The notes under the pieces were generated by a model. It searched no databases. It was not told the origin of the DNA and worked only from the letters and a program-made list of their open reading frames with translations. The translations under genes were made by a program, and so were the position numbers. DNA of 59,228 bases. Source: Peribacillus psychrosaccharolyticus ATCC 23296 (lineage in GTDB: Bacteria; Bacillota; Bacilli; Bacillales; DSM-1321). The stretch lies in the NCBI RefSeq assembly GCF_000305495.1, contig NZ_AJTN02000191.1:1-59228 (forward strand), written 5' to 3'. Positions 12,938 to 21,606 of this stretch are shown piece after piece. Position 1 is the stretch's first letter; every line of letters starts with the position of its first letter.

Positions 12938-13316
12938 AAAAAAGCCCCCCACCCTAATAGACTTGCTTTCGCAAGGTTCAAGGGGTGAAAAGGCTTCATA
13001 ACCAGTCCACGGTACCACCCTAATTCGTACACATATGTACGCTCTTCATCATTTTTGGTAACGGGTGCCGGTATGCACCCGTTCAGCTTTACTTGCAAAG
13101 TGCTTTCAAGCTGAAACTCAGAGGTGAGTTCATCTTTTGTAACACTACCGGTTTCCAGCAATCCCGGCTCTCTGCGAATGTTGTATCAAAAGATTACTTT
13201 TCCTCTTCATTGCTTTTCTTTATAAAAGCCAGCGGCGATTTTATGTTAAAACGTTTTTAGAACCTTCAATCATTCTTTCAACCTGATTACTATGTCCTCG
13301 TACTCATTGGCTGTTG
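12938..13316 (-). promoter_or_regulatory. T-box leader of the ilv-leu operon, probable tRNA-Leu specificity
   Basis: The T-box core AGGGTGGTACCGTGG reads on the minus strand at 13021-13007. It is followed by a large terminator (12996-12938: AAGCCTTTTCACCC pairing with GGGTGGGGGGCTT, then a T run) that competes with the antiterminator. Stem I lies upstream. The sequence GAACTCACC, around 13122, fits a CUC leucine specifier codon followed by A. Uncharged tRNA-Leu would permit read-through into ilvB. The specifier was placed by eye without folding. Confidence 0.9.
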
Positions 13317-13322
13317 ATGATT

Positions 13323-13351
13323 ATATTACGACGATATGTTAGGTACGTCAA
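13323..13351 (-). promoter_or_regulatory. SigA-type promoter of the ilv-leu operon
   Basis: TTGACG (13351-13346), a 17-bp spacer, TAATAT (13328-13323), directly upstream of the T-box leader. A TATAAT overlaps 3 bp downstream. Confidence 0.7.
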
Positions 13352-13478
13352 TATGTTTTTTTGTAATTATTAGATTATTCTTAAAGTTCAAACTAATTTG
13401 TATCCGCTTTCATCCTTGAAGTGATAGAGTTTACAACGTCTATAATTTTTTGAATATTCTTTCTGATTTTTTTCAATA

Positions 13479-13504
13479 AAAAATCCCTGCTGCGTGCCAG
13501 CAGG
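13479..13504 (-). terminator. terminator of the endolysin-like gene
   Basis: CCTGCTG-GCACG-CAGCAGG followed by GATTTTTTATTG on the minus strand, starting one base past the stop codon at 13505. Confidence 0.85.
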
Positions 13505-14194
13505 TTAAAACATTTTATCCCAAGTTTCCTTTTCAACAGTACCTGTAACTTTAAGTTTGTTTTTTTTCTGATAAGCTTTCACAGCTGTCTCCGTTTTCTT
13601 GCCATACTTCCCATCTACTTCACTTTTTTTCATACCCGCTTCCTTTTGAATTTTTTCCACGTTTTTACCACTCATAAGTGGAGATTTCACTTTATAAACA
13701 ATCCCTGGATATGAACTTGCAGCAGGAACCTTCGAAGTGAGTACCGGACGTTTTCCACTCAACAGTTCTTTCATGGTCAAGCCCTTCGTCATTTGCAAAT
13801 GGGGATAGTCTTTAAACGATGACCATTCTCCTCCCCACTCAAATCCTAGTGATTTAGCAATACTAGCCACTCTGCGCCATTTATCAGTTACTGTCCAAAT
13901 CGCCCTCCTGCCATCATCACTTACAATTACGAAGTCAATCGCTAATCCATAATTATGGGCTGAATACCCTCCGCGTGCATTCGTCACAATTGGTTTCGAT
14001 TTATTGGTTCTTCCCTGAGCATACAACTTATCTTGCTCCTCGAAGCTCCTAAACCCATTGGAAATGAGGACATATATTTTTTCTTTATAGGCTCGCTTTA
14101 TCACTTCAATAGCTGTTTGTTTCACTACAGGATTGATATTTTTCCCCATATTCGTTTCTGCTTTTTTGATTAATGAATCTACACTTACTGCCAT
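13505..14194 (-). CDS. L-alanyl-D-glutamate peptidase of the CwlK/phage-endolysin type
   Basis: Peptidoglycan hydrolase of the M15C/VanY-like group. The zinc ligands are visible in SAHNYGLAIDF (His80, Asp87) and DYPHLQM (His132), with the supporting NGFRSFEEQDKLYAQGRT. A C-terminal PG_binding_1 domain occupies about 170-229. There is no signal peptide: the start MAVSVDSLIKKAE is soluble and endolysin-like. No holin or other phage genes flank it. It is monocistronic, with AAGGAGG before the ATG and a tight terminator. It could be a domesticated endolysin or a lysis gene for mother-cell or stress use; which one cannot be told here. Confidence 0.88.
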   Translation of the reverse strand: MAVSVDSLIKKAETNMGKNINPVVKQTAIEVIKRAYKEKIYVLISNGFRSFEEQDKLYAQGRTNKSKPIVTNARGGYSAHNYGLAIDFVIVSDDGRRAIWTVTDKWRRVASIAKSLGFEWGGEWSSFKDYPHLQMTKGLTMKELLSGKRPVLTSKVPAASSYPGIVYKVKSPLMSGKNVEKIQKEAGMKKSEVDGKYGKKTETAVKAYQKKNKLKVTGTVEKETWDKMF

Positions 14195-14274
14195 AAATAC
14201 CGCCTCCTTAAATTAGTAAATGCAAACAAGCCACCCCATGTAAGGGCAGCTAGTCTGCTTCATCTACCTATTTT

Positions 14275-15558
14275 TCAGGAAGCATAAATTAAATCCTTTC
14301 GACGGTAAACGCTGAGGATGGTTCCGAAAATCACTGAGTTTATTAAAACCGGCATTACACCGTAGCTGATGAATGGTAACGAGATAGAAATAATAGGAAC
14401 TATCCCAAGAGACATCCCAAGATTAGCAATTACTTGGACCGCAAAAACCGTCAGCCCTCCGACAATCAATAACTTTCCAAAGTGATCATCCACTTTTTTT
14501 AAAATCCAAAACATTCTATAAATAACTAATAGGAGAACGCTGGCCAAGATACATGCAAACAACCACCCTAGCGAATAGGTAAGACCCACAAAAACAAAAT
14601 CCGTGTTATTAAACAGAAACCCATATATATCCTCAGGCAATGGCTGGCCAAACCAGCCTGCATTCTGCATATGATTTTTTACCGTTACATACATGTAGCC
14701 CATTCCGTTAGGATCCCGTTCTGGGGATAAAAAAGACAATAACCTTTCAAATTGATACTCGTTAATTACATGTGTTACAACACCCAAAACAACTGTTAGA
14801 CCAGTTATAACTAGAAATCCAGCATAACACTTGATTATTTTCATTCTTTCAAAATGACTCCACCAAAGCATAGCCATAACCATTACTATGTAGATTCCGG
14901 TAATTACTAAATCTACTGCTAAGAGGAACAATAGTAAGGTAAATAAAAATAGACTAATAACACCAAATAACTTCACTTTCTTTTCCCGCATGATACCTGC
15001 CCAGCCAAAGAAAAAGAAAGGCAAGGTAATCATCATGTTCGTAGTAAATGGTCCAAACTCTATATATGGTACGCCATTAATCGTCCTAGTTGAGAATAAT
15101 AGTGTATACAGTAAAATAAGACTTCCAAGTCCATAACACAACCAGCCATACCGTTTTAAATGGGTATAGTTGAAAAACATCCCTACAAAAGTAACCATTA
15201 AACCTGCAATAACGGTAATGAGTCTCCTACTGAATAGACCGCCTATTTCACCATTTAGCACAAGTTGGGGAACCAGACCGAGACCTGCACAGCTAAGAAA
15301 AAGAACAATTAGCATCCAGTCTACTTTTGGCCGATGAAGTTTATTCATTTTTTTCCCTAGCCTTGCTGGACTGCCCATTTGTTTAATTGCCTGTTCTACC
15401 GCTTCCTCATCATTGCATCCCTGCTTTTTTAACTCTTCAGTGGATTGTTTTAAATGAAACGAAAGTTCTTTAGAAACAAAATGACGAGCTTCCTTAGAAC
15501 GGATTTGCTGACAAACTTGATTTAAAAACACTTCTTTCTTTTTCATCTCAGCTGCCAC
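14275..15558 (-). CDS. FtsW/RodA/SpoVE-family membrane protein with N-terminal permease-prefix-like domain
   Basis: SEDS-family polytopic protein of 427 residues with about ten hydrophobic segments from residue 82 on. The conserved SEDS end is recognisable (GIVPIISISLPFISYG, near residues 387-402). Unlike housekeeping FtsW or RodA it has an 80-residue soluble N-terminus (EVFLNQVCQQIRSKEAR ... EEAVEQAIKQMGSPARLG) like the helical prefix on permeases linked to PadR regulators. The GTG at 15558 overlaps the upstream stop; an in-frame ATG at 15546 with GGGTGG upstream is an alternative start. Third gene of a sigma/PadR-like/SEDS operon; probably an alternative peptidoglycan polymerase or a sensor derived from one (inference). 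Confidence 0.82.
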   Translation of the reverse strand: MAAEMKKKEVFLNQVCQQIRSKEARHFVSKELSFHLKQSTEELKKQGCNDEEAVEQAIKQMGSPARLGKKMNKLHRPKVDWMLIVLFLSCAGLGLVPQLVLNGEIGGLFSRRLITVIAGLMVTFVGMFFNYTHLKRYGWLCYGLGSLILLYTLLFSTRTINGVPYIEFGPFTTNMMITLPFFFFGWAGIMREKKVKLFGVISLFLFTLLLFLLAVDLVITGIYIVMVMAMLWWSHFERMKIIKCYAGFLVITGLTVVLGVVTHVINEYQFERLLSFLSPERDPNGMGYMYVTVKNHMQNAGWFGQPLPEDIYGFLFNNTDFVFVGLTYSLGWLFACILASVLLLVIYRMFWILKKVDDHFGKLLIVGGLTVFAVQVIANLGMSLGIVPIISISLPFISYGVMPVLINSVIFGTILSVYRRKDLIYAS

Positions 15559-15958
15559 CCAAAATTGATTGTGAAATAAATGAACCGGAATGTTGTTTTT
15601 TCTCTGCCTGTTTGATCATCTTTCGACCTTTGTCACCCAAAACATACACTTTTTTCTCTGATTCCAGCCAGACTGCGCGAACATATTCCTTTTGTTCAAG
15701 CTCATGAAGCAGCATATATAAGCTGCCTTCTTTTTCCGCAAATCTAGTTATCCCTCTACTTCTTAACCTAGATTGTAATTCAAAACCGCTGTGTTCCTCA
15801 CGAAGTATCTGGAAAATAGCATAGTAAAGGTCTTCATTATTATCTTCCACTTCATTAATGGCTTTATGAATCTTATTTCTACTGACTTCATTGAACTCTA
15901 AATCGGGAAAAACATTCTTTTTCATCGTATTTTTTAAATTTCGTAATCTATTTTCCAT
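15548..15958 (-). CDS. PadR-like winged-helix protein between an ECF sigma factor and a SEDS protein
   Basis: 136 residues. Residues 43-118 look like a PadR winged helix (YYAIFQILREEHSGFELQSRL ... GSLYMLLHELEQKEYVRAV), and it is followed downstream by the permease-prefix gene that such regulators often accompany. The first 40 residues (NTMKKNVFPDLEFNEVSRNKI) are not part of the PadR fold and resemble the short cytosolic N-termini of Bacillus anti-sigma factors. It overlaps the sigma gene by 11 bp and the SEDS gene by 11 bp, so it is translationally coupled to both. Whether it acts as repressor, anti-sigma factor or both is inference. Confidence 0.75.
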   Translation of the reverse strand: MENRLRNLKNTMKKNVFPDLEFNEVSRNKIHKAINEVEDNNEDLYYAIFQILREEHSGFELQSRLRSRGITRFAEKEGSLYMLLHELEQKEYVRAVWLESEKKVYVLGDKGRKMIKQAEKKQHSGSFISQSILGGS

Positions 15959-16502
15959 CTTTCATTCCCTCCAATCTATCTTTCAGAATACTCTTTGCCC
16001 GACGCATCCTTGTTTTGATTGTCCCCTGACTCAGTCCTGCAATATCAGATATATCCTTGATAGACAACTCTTGAAAATAATAAAGATAGATAACTTCACG
16101 ATATTTTACAGGCAGTTCCATCACCGCTGCCGCTAATTCCTGATCTTCATCACGTTGAATCATCGTGTCTTCAATGTTTTCACTAGCTGCGAACTCCTGT
16201 TGCTCATCTCCTGCAGCCTGTACGGACCGAAAATACCAGCTTTTTAGATAATCCTTACAATGATTGGTGGCAATTCTCCATAGCCATGTCCTAACTTTCG
16301 CCTGTTTTTTATATGAAGGAAGTGCTTGATAGCATTTCACGAATATCTCCTGAGTCAGATCCTCTGCCACTGTCTTGTTCTTCACATAAGAAAACACTAG
16401 TTGGAGAATATCCTGGCCATAAATCTGCATAATCTCGTCGAGTAAAGCTGATTCATCCCCCGCCTCAAACACCTCTGCCAAAAATTCCTCCAAATTCCTC
16501 AC
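15948..16502 (-). CDS. ECF-type RNA polymerase sigma factor
   Basis: 184 residues with region 2 at about 35-100 (LVFSYVKNKTVAEDLTQEIFVKCYQ, then WLWRIATNHCKDYL) and region 4 at about 125-178 (LPVKYREVIYLYYFQELSIKDI, then GTIKTRMRRAKSIL). It resembles SigX/SigV/SigM-like envelope-stress sigmas. It starts at GTG 16502 with AGGAGAAGAG upstream. No classical transmembrane anti-sigma gene follows; the coupled PadR-like gene takes that place. The target promoters are unknown. Confidence 0.88.
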   Translation of the reverse strand: MRNLEEFLAEVFEAGDESALLDEIMQIYGQDILQLVFSYVKNKTVAEDLTQEIFVKCYQALPSYKKQAKVRTWLWRIATNHCKDYLKSWYFRSVQAAGDEQQEFAASENIEDTMIQRDEDQELAAAVMELPVKYREVIYLYYFQELSIKDISDIAGLSQGTIKTRMRRAKSILKDRLEGMKDGK

Positions 16503-16719
16503 CTCTTCTCCTATTACACTAACGAATCAATATGTATAAAAGTTTTATTTTCTATGTAGTTTTAATTTTTTCCTCAAGTAAAAAAGCTTTTATCCGCATC
16601 GGTTACTTGCTTATGATATCTTTCAGCCTCCGTTCTGTCACTAATCGGCGACAGATAAAAGAAGGACTTTTTCATGAAATGGAAGAAGTATTCTTAATAA
16701 AAAGAGGGAGGCGGCATTA

Positions 16720-16947
16720 GTGAGTGAATGTTCAACCTGTGGTAGTGAAATGAAGAAAGGATTTATACAGAGCGGCACTAGACTTGCGTGGGTACCAAAA
16801 CCGGCTAAGTTTAGCGTAGAACCTAGTTTAAATAAAGAATCGGTTTTATTGTCGAATCAAAATCGATTTTCCATTAATATTGTGGATGCTTTTCTTTGTG
16901 AAGGTTGTAAAAGAGTCCTTATCGACTTTTCCGATAAAGGGGTGTAG
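16720..16947 (+). CDS. small zinc-ribbon-like protein (DUF6487 type)
   Basis: 75-residue protein with two CxxC pairs, CSTCGSEMKKGFIQSG at the start and CEGCKRVLIDF at the end, separated by about 50 residues, as in small zinc-ribbon proteins of unknown role found in Firmicutes. It starts at GTG 16720 behind GGGAGG. It is divergent from the sigma operon and closed by the hairpin at 16973. Confidence 0.75.
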   Translation: MSECSTCGSEMKKGFIQSGTRLAWVPKPAKFSVEPSLNKESVLLSNQNRFSINIVDAFLCEGCKRVLIDFSDKGV

Positions 16948-16972
16948 CGGGACAATTTAAACAGCTATAATG

Positions 16973-17005
16973 AAAGAGCCTTGCATTAGTTCAGCAAGGC
17001 TCTTT
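16973..17005. terminator. bidirectional terminator between convergent genes
   Basis: 12-bp perfect stem AAAGAGCCTTGC / GCAAGGCTCTTT followed by CATTTTATT on the plus strand. On the minus strand it follows the GNAT stop codon. Confidence 0.85.
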
Positions 17006-17009
17006 CATT

Positions 17010-17282
17010 TTATTCAGCTAGTACATCTTGGTACTCCTGATTTTTCTCAAATTCTTTTCGTGCAAATGAACAGGCCGGGATTATTTTTTTATTTTCCTCC
17101 CGAGCAAGTTCAACTACTTTTTTCACTAACTTATTACCCATCTTCTGCCCCCGAAGTTCTTCAGATACCACTGTATGGTCGATGGTCATTTCCTTTTCTC
17201 CAGTTTCGGTATACGTTATTTCCGCCACTACTTCACCGGAATGTTCCACATAAAAACGCTGCTTTCCGCGTTGAATATCCAT
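17010..17282 (-). CDS. small GNAT-like N-acetyltransferase (YjdJ type)
   Basis: 90 residues covering only the acetyl-CoA-binding half of a GNAT fold: MTIDHTVVSEELRGQKMGNKLVKKVVELA contains the R-G-x-x-x-G/N pantetheine loop. This short single-domain family (Acetyltransf_CG) includes B. subtilis YjdJ. The substrate is unknown. Single gene, AGGGAGG before the ATG. Confidence 0.85.
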   Translation of the reverse strand: MDIQRGKQRFYVEHSGEVVAEITYTETGEKEMTIDHTVVSEELRGQKMGNKLVKKVVELAREENKKIIPACSFARKEFEKNQEYQDVLAE

Positions 17283-17529
17283 CTACTAAAACCTCCCTGT
17301 TTTTTTATCCCTTACTCTTAACTAGCCGGAGAACACGATGTCTAAACGTTACTTCAGTTACTAATCTCCATAAGTAATTCAAAAAAACACCCTCAACTCA
17401 TATTCTATTGTTCAGCATATCTTTTACTAGTTCGAAGAAAATATATATGACTCATATTAGAGTGCATCTTTTTCTCTAATTTTATCATTGGAAGAGAATT
17501 CTCTTTACAAATGAATGGAAAACCTGTTT

Positions 17530-17554
17530 AATTAATTAGGCTAACTAACTAATT
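17530..17554 (+). promoter_or_regulatory. candidate MarR operator
   Basis: Imperfect inverted repeat AATTAATTAG-GCTAA-CTAACTAATT (one mismatch in 10 bp) about 19 bp before the start of the adjacent MarR gene. Its size and position fit an autoregulated MarR-family operator. Inference from position. Confidence 0.5.
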
Positions 17555-17572
17555 TTAGAGGAGGCCATCATT

Positions 17573-17982
17573 ATGAATTCTATGTTTTCCGCATTTAAAT
17601 TTTTTAATCGTCCTTATACAGTTAGATTACAGCAGCTTATCGCTCCTTATCATGTAACGGAAATACAGTGGGCAATGGTCCGCTATCTATATGAAATGGG
17701 TCCTGCAACAAATTCTGACATCGCTTCGGACTGGCTTGTCGAAAAGCCATCTGTAACAGCCATTGCACAGAAACTAATCGATCAGAAATTAATCTATGTA
17801 GTTCCTGGAGTGGATAAACGAAAAAAGTCATGCATTTAACAGAGGAGGGAATTTCTATTTATCAGCAGTTAAAAGGGAAAATTGATATCTTCCATGCTTC
17901 TCTTTTAGATGGGGTAACTGAAGAAGAGAGTCAAATTGTTAAGAACGTTTTTACAAAACTGCATCAAAATATTGAAAGGTGA
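17573..17982 (+). pseudogene. MarR-family regulator, reading frame broken by one missing base
   Basis: The first 84 residues (MNSMFSAFKFFNRPYTV ... TNSDIASDWLVEKPSVTAIAQKL) are the front half of a MarR winged helix. At an A6 tract (17821-17826) the frame is lost and a stop follows 4 codons later. Reading one base back restores DKRKKVMHLTEEGISIYQQL and a normal C-terminal helix to the stop at 17980-17982. Adding one A repairs the whole 136-residue protein. Either an under-called homopolymer or a real frameshift. It probably controls the MFS gene downstream, which has the same kind of lesion. Confidence 0.85.
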
Positions 17983-17992
17983 GATAGGATAT

Positions 17993-19182
17993 ATGAACAA
18001 AGAAAAATTATGGACGAAGGAATTTATTGTCGTTTCAACGATCAACTTTTTAGCCATTTTAGTCTTTTTTTACTTATGGTAACCATCGCTTCTTATGCGA
18101 AAACTGAATTTGGTGCTGCTACTAGTACAGCGGGGTTAGTATCCAGTATCTTTATAATTGGGTCCTTATTCGGAAGACTTGGTGCTGGACGTCTAATCGG
18201 CAAAATGGGGCCAATCAAAATTCTTTGGATTGGGCTAACTGCGTTTACCCTTACATCAGCCCTTTATTTTATCGCCATTAACATACCACTATTATTAACT
18301 ATCAGATTTATTCAAGGTGTTGCCGTAGGCGTCATCGGTACGGCCACAGGAACCATCGTGGCACATATTTTACCGAATACACGCAAAGGTGAAGGCATTG
18401 GCTACTTTAGTTTAAGTAACATACTTGCAACTGCCATTGGTCCGTTTATCGGAATTTTACTTATGAAAATGGAAAATGGTTTTACCATCATGTTCACAAT
18501 GAACGTCATTTTATCGATGATTTGTCTGGTATTCCTTGCGGTCGTTAAATTACAATTACCTGCACCGAAAGTTTCCACAATAGCAGAAGAAAAAGGCTCT
18601 TTTTTCTCAAAATTTGTCGAACCAAAAGCTGTACCTATTTCTTTAATTGCCTTAATTATCGGATTTAGTTATTCTGGTGTAATGTCCTATTTATCCTTTT
18701 ATGCAGAGACAATAAATCTAGTAGATGCTGCCAGTTATTTCTTCTTAGTTTATGCAGCTATTATCATCGTCTCGCGGCCTTTTACAGGGAAATTGATGGA
18801 TACAAAGGGGGCAAACCTCATTGTTTATCCATGTTTCATTGTTTTTGCGGTGGGGATGTATTTCTTCAGTCAAGCAACCGCTGGATGGATGTTACTGCTT
18901 GCTGCAGCATTAATCGGATTTGGCTACGGAAACTTTAATTCCATTGCCCAAACTGTTGCAGTCAAAGTAACTCCTCCCCACCGCTTCGGCTTAGCTACAG
19001 CTACTTACTTTATTTTTTACGATATGGGCTTAGGATTCGGACCATACTTATTAGGCTTTATCGTCCCAATCACTGGATACCGTTCTATATTCTTAATCAT
19101 GGTAGCAGTGATTATAATCTGTATTCCACTCTACTATTTACTACACGGCCGAAAAGACAAAGAGCTATTGAAAATTTTGTAA
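17993..19182 (+). pseudogene. MFS efflux transporter, N-terminus cut off by a one-base frameshift
   Basis: Drug-efflux-like major facilitator with 12 membrane segments; GRLGAGRLIGKMGP is the loop 2-3 motif and GTIVAHILPNTRKGEGIGYF follows. The natural start is ATG 17993 (MNKEKLWTKEFIVVSTINFL), 10 bp after the MarR stop. The frame breaks at the T7 run 18065-18071; one extra T joins it to LFFLLMVTIASYAK. Without repair the only frame begins at an internal ATG (18010) with a non-hydrophobic, out-of-frame start. A MarR-MFS resistance pair. Confidence 0.85.
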
Positions 19183-19186
19183 ACTC

Positions 19187-19221
19187 AAAACACCCGACGA
19201 AAAATTTTCGTCGGGTGTTTT
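19187..19221. terminator. bidirectional terminator between MFS and monooxygenase genes
   Basis: 34-bp perfect palindrome: AAAACACCCGACGAAAA at 19187-19203 and its complement, with T runs on both sides. It serves two convergent genes. Confidence 0.9.
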
Positions 19222-19232
19222 TTTATTTCTAT

Positions 19233-20234
19233 TTATTTCCCATCCACAACTTCTTTTAAAATTTCGTACGATCGTTTTTGTTTTGCTGGATCGAAAATAT
19301 ACGAAACACCCATCAGTTCATCCACATTATATTTTTCTTGGAAGCGTGTCAGTTGTTCCTTAATGGATTCTTTAGATCCAAGTAAAGCCATACTGGACAT
19401 CGACGTAGCCATTGCTTTTTCAGAAGGACTCCATAATTCATCCATACTTTCAACAGGAGGACTTAATAGATTTTTTGTCCCACGGACCACATTTAAGAAA
19501 AATTGCTGCATGGTGGTTAATTCAAACTGTGCTTCCTCATCGCTTTCTGTTGCAATCACATTAAGACAAACTGTCATGTGTGGTGATTTTAGGTATTTAG
19601 ACGGTTGGAATCTATCTCGGTAAATTGCTATCGCTTCTTCCATATAGCGCGGTGCAAAATGAGAAGCAAACACATATGGCAGTCCTAATTTAGCGGCTAA
19701 TACCGCAGAATCGGTAGACGAACCAAGAATATAAATAGGGATATTTGTTCCCACCCCAGGATATGCTTTTACATAACTTTGTTCTTCCTCAGATCCAAAA
19801 TAAGTCAACAATGATTGAACATCGTGTGGAAATGTATAGACAGAATCCTTATCAGATCGTCTTAACGCACTCGCTGTCATCATGTCAGTACCAGGAGCTC
19901 TTCCAAGTCCTAAATCCACACGATTTGGATAGATGGTTGCCATTGTTCCAAATTGTTCTGCTACGACTAACGGTGAATGGTTAGGCAGCATAATCCCGCC
20001 TGATCCTACTTTTATATGATTTGTATGTTCTAGAATATGTTTAATTAAAATTGCTGTTGCTGAGCTGACCATTGTCGGCGTATTATGATGCTCGGCAACC
20101 CAATATCGAGTATAGCCCATTTTTTCGGTCGCTTGCGCCAAGTCAACCATTGAATTAATCGCTTCTTTAGCATCCTGACCTTCTCTAATTGGTGCTAAGT
20201 TTAAAACGGAAACAGGGATTTGTATAGTTGACAT
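19233..20234 (-). CDS. luciferase-like flavin-dependent monooxygenase (YceB type)
   Basis: 333-residue TIM-barrel protein of the LLM family. It has [38 protein letters not shown] and [11 protein letters not shown], the usual marks of the FMN-binding subgroup that includes B. subtilis YceB. Full length, ATG start behind AGGAGAGGA. It probably uses FMNH2 from a separate reductase; the substrate is unknown. Single gene. Confidence 0.9.
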   Translation of the reverse strand: MSTIQIPVSVLNLAPIREGQDAKEAINSMVDLAQATEKMGYTRYWVAEHHNTPTMVSSATAILIKHILEHTNHIKVGSGGIMLPNHSPLVVAEQFGTMATIYPNRVDLGLGRAPGTDMMTASALRRSDKDSVYTFPHDVQSLLTYFGSEEEQSYVKAYPGVGTNIPIYILGSSTDSAVLAAKLGLPYVFASHFAPRYMEEAIAIYRDRFQPSKYLKSPHMTVCLNVIATESDEEAQFELTTMQQFFLNVVRGTKNLLSPPVESMDELWSPSEKAMATSMSSMALLGSKESIKEQLTRFQEKYNVDELMGVSYIFDPAKQKRSYEILKEVVDGK

Positions 20235-20378
20235 GTTAGAAAGATCCTCTCCTCGTTAAGTTAACTTCATACTAACAAAAAGTAACTGATAAACAAACTT
20301 TATTGCTTGACCATTCACTTAGAAAAGATTCGGCTCATAAATCTCAGCAATTGCTGAAGATGAAAATATAATGTTATA

Positions 20379-20634
20379 TTACCCTTCAAGTTCAGCCTTT
20401 ATTTTCTGTGTTAAGATTTTATTATGTTCGTTTTCTAGTTCAATTCCATTAGGAAGCAATTCTTCAATCACCATACATGTTGACCCATTTCTTCAATTCT
20501 CTTATTAATTCAATGGGAATAGGAATGGCCTCTATATCAAGGTTACACCCACATCGATTACACCATATAGGAGCCGTACCAACAGCCCCTGCAACTTTTA
20601 ACTCATAGGATTTTTGTTCACATATATATTCCAT
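20379..20634 (-). pseudogene. decayed small cysteine-containing protein gene
   Basis: The ATG at 20634, behind GGAGG, opens 56 codons (MEYICEQKSYELKVAGAV, then WCNRCGCNLDIEAIPIPIEL) and stops at 20464. A different frame continues at once with EELLPNGIELENEHNKIL, ending at 20379, which looks like the other half of the same small acidic protein. A few bases seem to be missing at 20460-20470. The CxxCxC group suggests metal binding. I recall similar intact hypothetical proteins in Bacillus but cannot name a family. Confidence 0.6.
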
Positions 20635-20733
20635 ATGATTTACAGCCTCCCCGTCTATAACATAAACTATCGTTTATGCAACTAACTAAAAAGGAACTGT
20701 TCAGCGTCTCTTTTTAACAAATGTAAGAATATG

Positions 20734-21084
20734 TTAGATGAAAAGAAATCTATAGTATTTTACAACTAAGTCTTGAATCCATAAAAATATCAACCAACCA
20801 CATACCCCTAAACTAATAGATATAAATAAATGAAGGGAATGTTGTAAGGATATATATACGATCACTAACAAAACAGCAGTTGCCGGAAAACCCCAAAGTA
20901 CACCTAATGCAAACTTACTTAACGTGGCTGTTTGTTCTCCTTGAAAATACAGCCAAATGATGCTAAGTAAACTTACCAAAGGAAGTGCAGCTATTATTCC
21001 TCCATATGACGGAAATCTTCTGGATATCTCCGTAACCACACCAATTACAATGGCTGAAGCAAAAATTTTCGTTATTAAGTACAT
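20734..21084 (-). CDS. DUF3147-family membrane protein
   Basis: 116 residues with four hydrophobic segments; the GGIIAALPLVSLLSIIWLY segment is typical of DUF3147. Integral membrane protein of unknown function. It overlaps the upstream MarR gene by 10 bp, so the two form a coupled pair and this protein is the likely target of that regulator. Confidence 0.85.
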   Translation of the reverse strand: MYLITKIFASAIVIGVVTEISRRFPSYGGIIAALPLVSLLSIIWLYFQGEQTATLSKFALGVLWGFPATAVLLVIVYISLQHSLHLFISISLGVCGWLIFLWIQDLVVKYYRFLFI

Positions 21085-21491
21085 TGTTTTGCTCGTTCAC
21101 TTAATATTTTTAGAGCGTTTTCTACTAAGTTCTTTTCATTATCATCTAGTTCGCTTAACACTCGTTCTAGTTTTTCTTCATCAAGACTTGTATTTCTATG
21201 TAAAACTTCTTTCCCCAAATCCGTTAAACAAAGATTTACTTTTCTCTCATCTAGAGGATCTCTCCCTTTTATTAAATAGTTCTTTTCAATCAATCTTTTA
21301 ATGTGTTCTGACGCAGTATTATGAGAAACTTGTAGGTATGAAGCAATTTCATTTACGCCTATTTCTTCCTGTTTATCGACAAGCTGAAGAATACGAACCA
21401 CTTGATGGGAAATTTTTTCTTTATGGAGATAATGTAAATGAAAATAAATATCGGTCCAATATTGGTTTAATAGCGAAACTTTACTGCTCAA
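21075..21491 (-). CDS. MarR-family transcriptional regulator
   Basis: 138-residue winged-helix protein: EEIGVNEIASYLQVSHNTASEHIKRLIEKNYLIKGRDPLDERKVNLCLTDLG contains the recognition helix and the D-x-R wing. ATG start with GGAGGGG upstream. A strong palindrome lies 30 bp upstream. It is co-transcribed with DUF3147. Confidence 0.9.
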   Translation of the reverse strand: MSSKVSLLNQYWTDIYFHLHYLHKEKISHQVVRILQLVDKQEEIGVNEIASYLQVSHNTASEHIKRLIEKNYLIKGRDPLDERKVNLCLTDLGKEVLHRNTSLDEEKLERVLSELDDNEKNLVENALKILSERAKQCT

Positions 21492-21522
21492 AAATACCCC
21501 TCCTTTACATCGTTATCTACGA

Positions 21523-21545
21523 TTATATCGTATAATACGATATAA
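21523..21545 (-). promoter_or_regulatory. operator and promoter of the MarR-DUF3147 pair
   Basis: Perfect 10-bp inverted repeat TTATATCGTA-TAA-TACGATATAA. On the minus strand a TATAAT (-10 candidate) lies at the edge of the right arm, so a bound dimer would cover the promoter. No good -35 box is seen. Confidence 0.65.
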
Positions 21546-21606
21546 ATGAACACGTTGATTGTTTTCCAATGTAAAAGTGTATAAATAATCTTTGATAACT
21601 GACTCT

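Noticed and set aside
12901-13161. 86-codon open frame upstream of ilvB
   Set aside because: It lies within the T-box leader and its terminator; the sequence is explained by RNA structure.
16532-16720. 62-codon open frame between the sigma factor and the zinc-ribbon gene
   Set aside because: No good ribosome binding site, no recognisable domain, and it covers the divergent promoter region.
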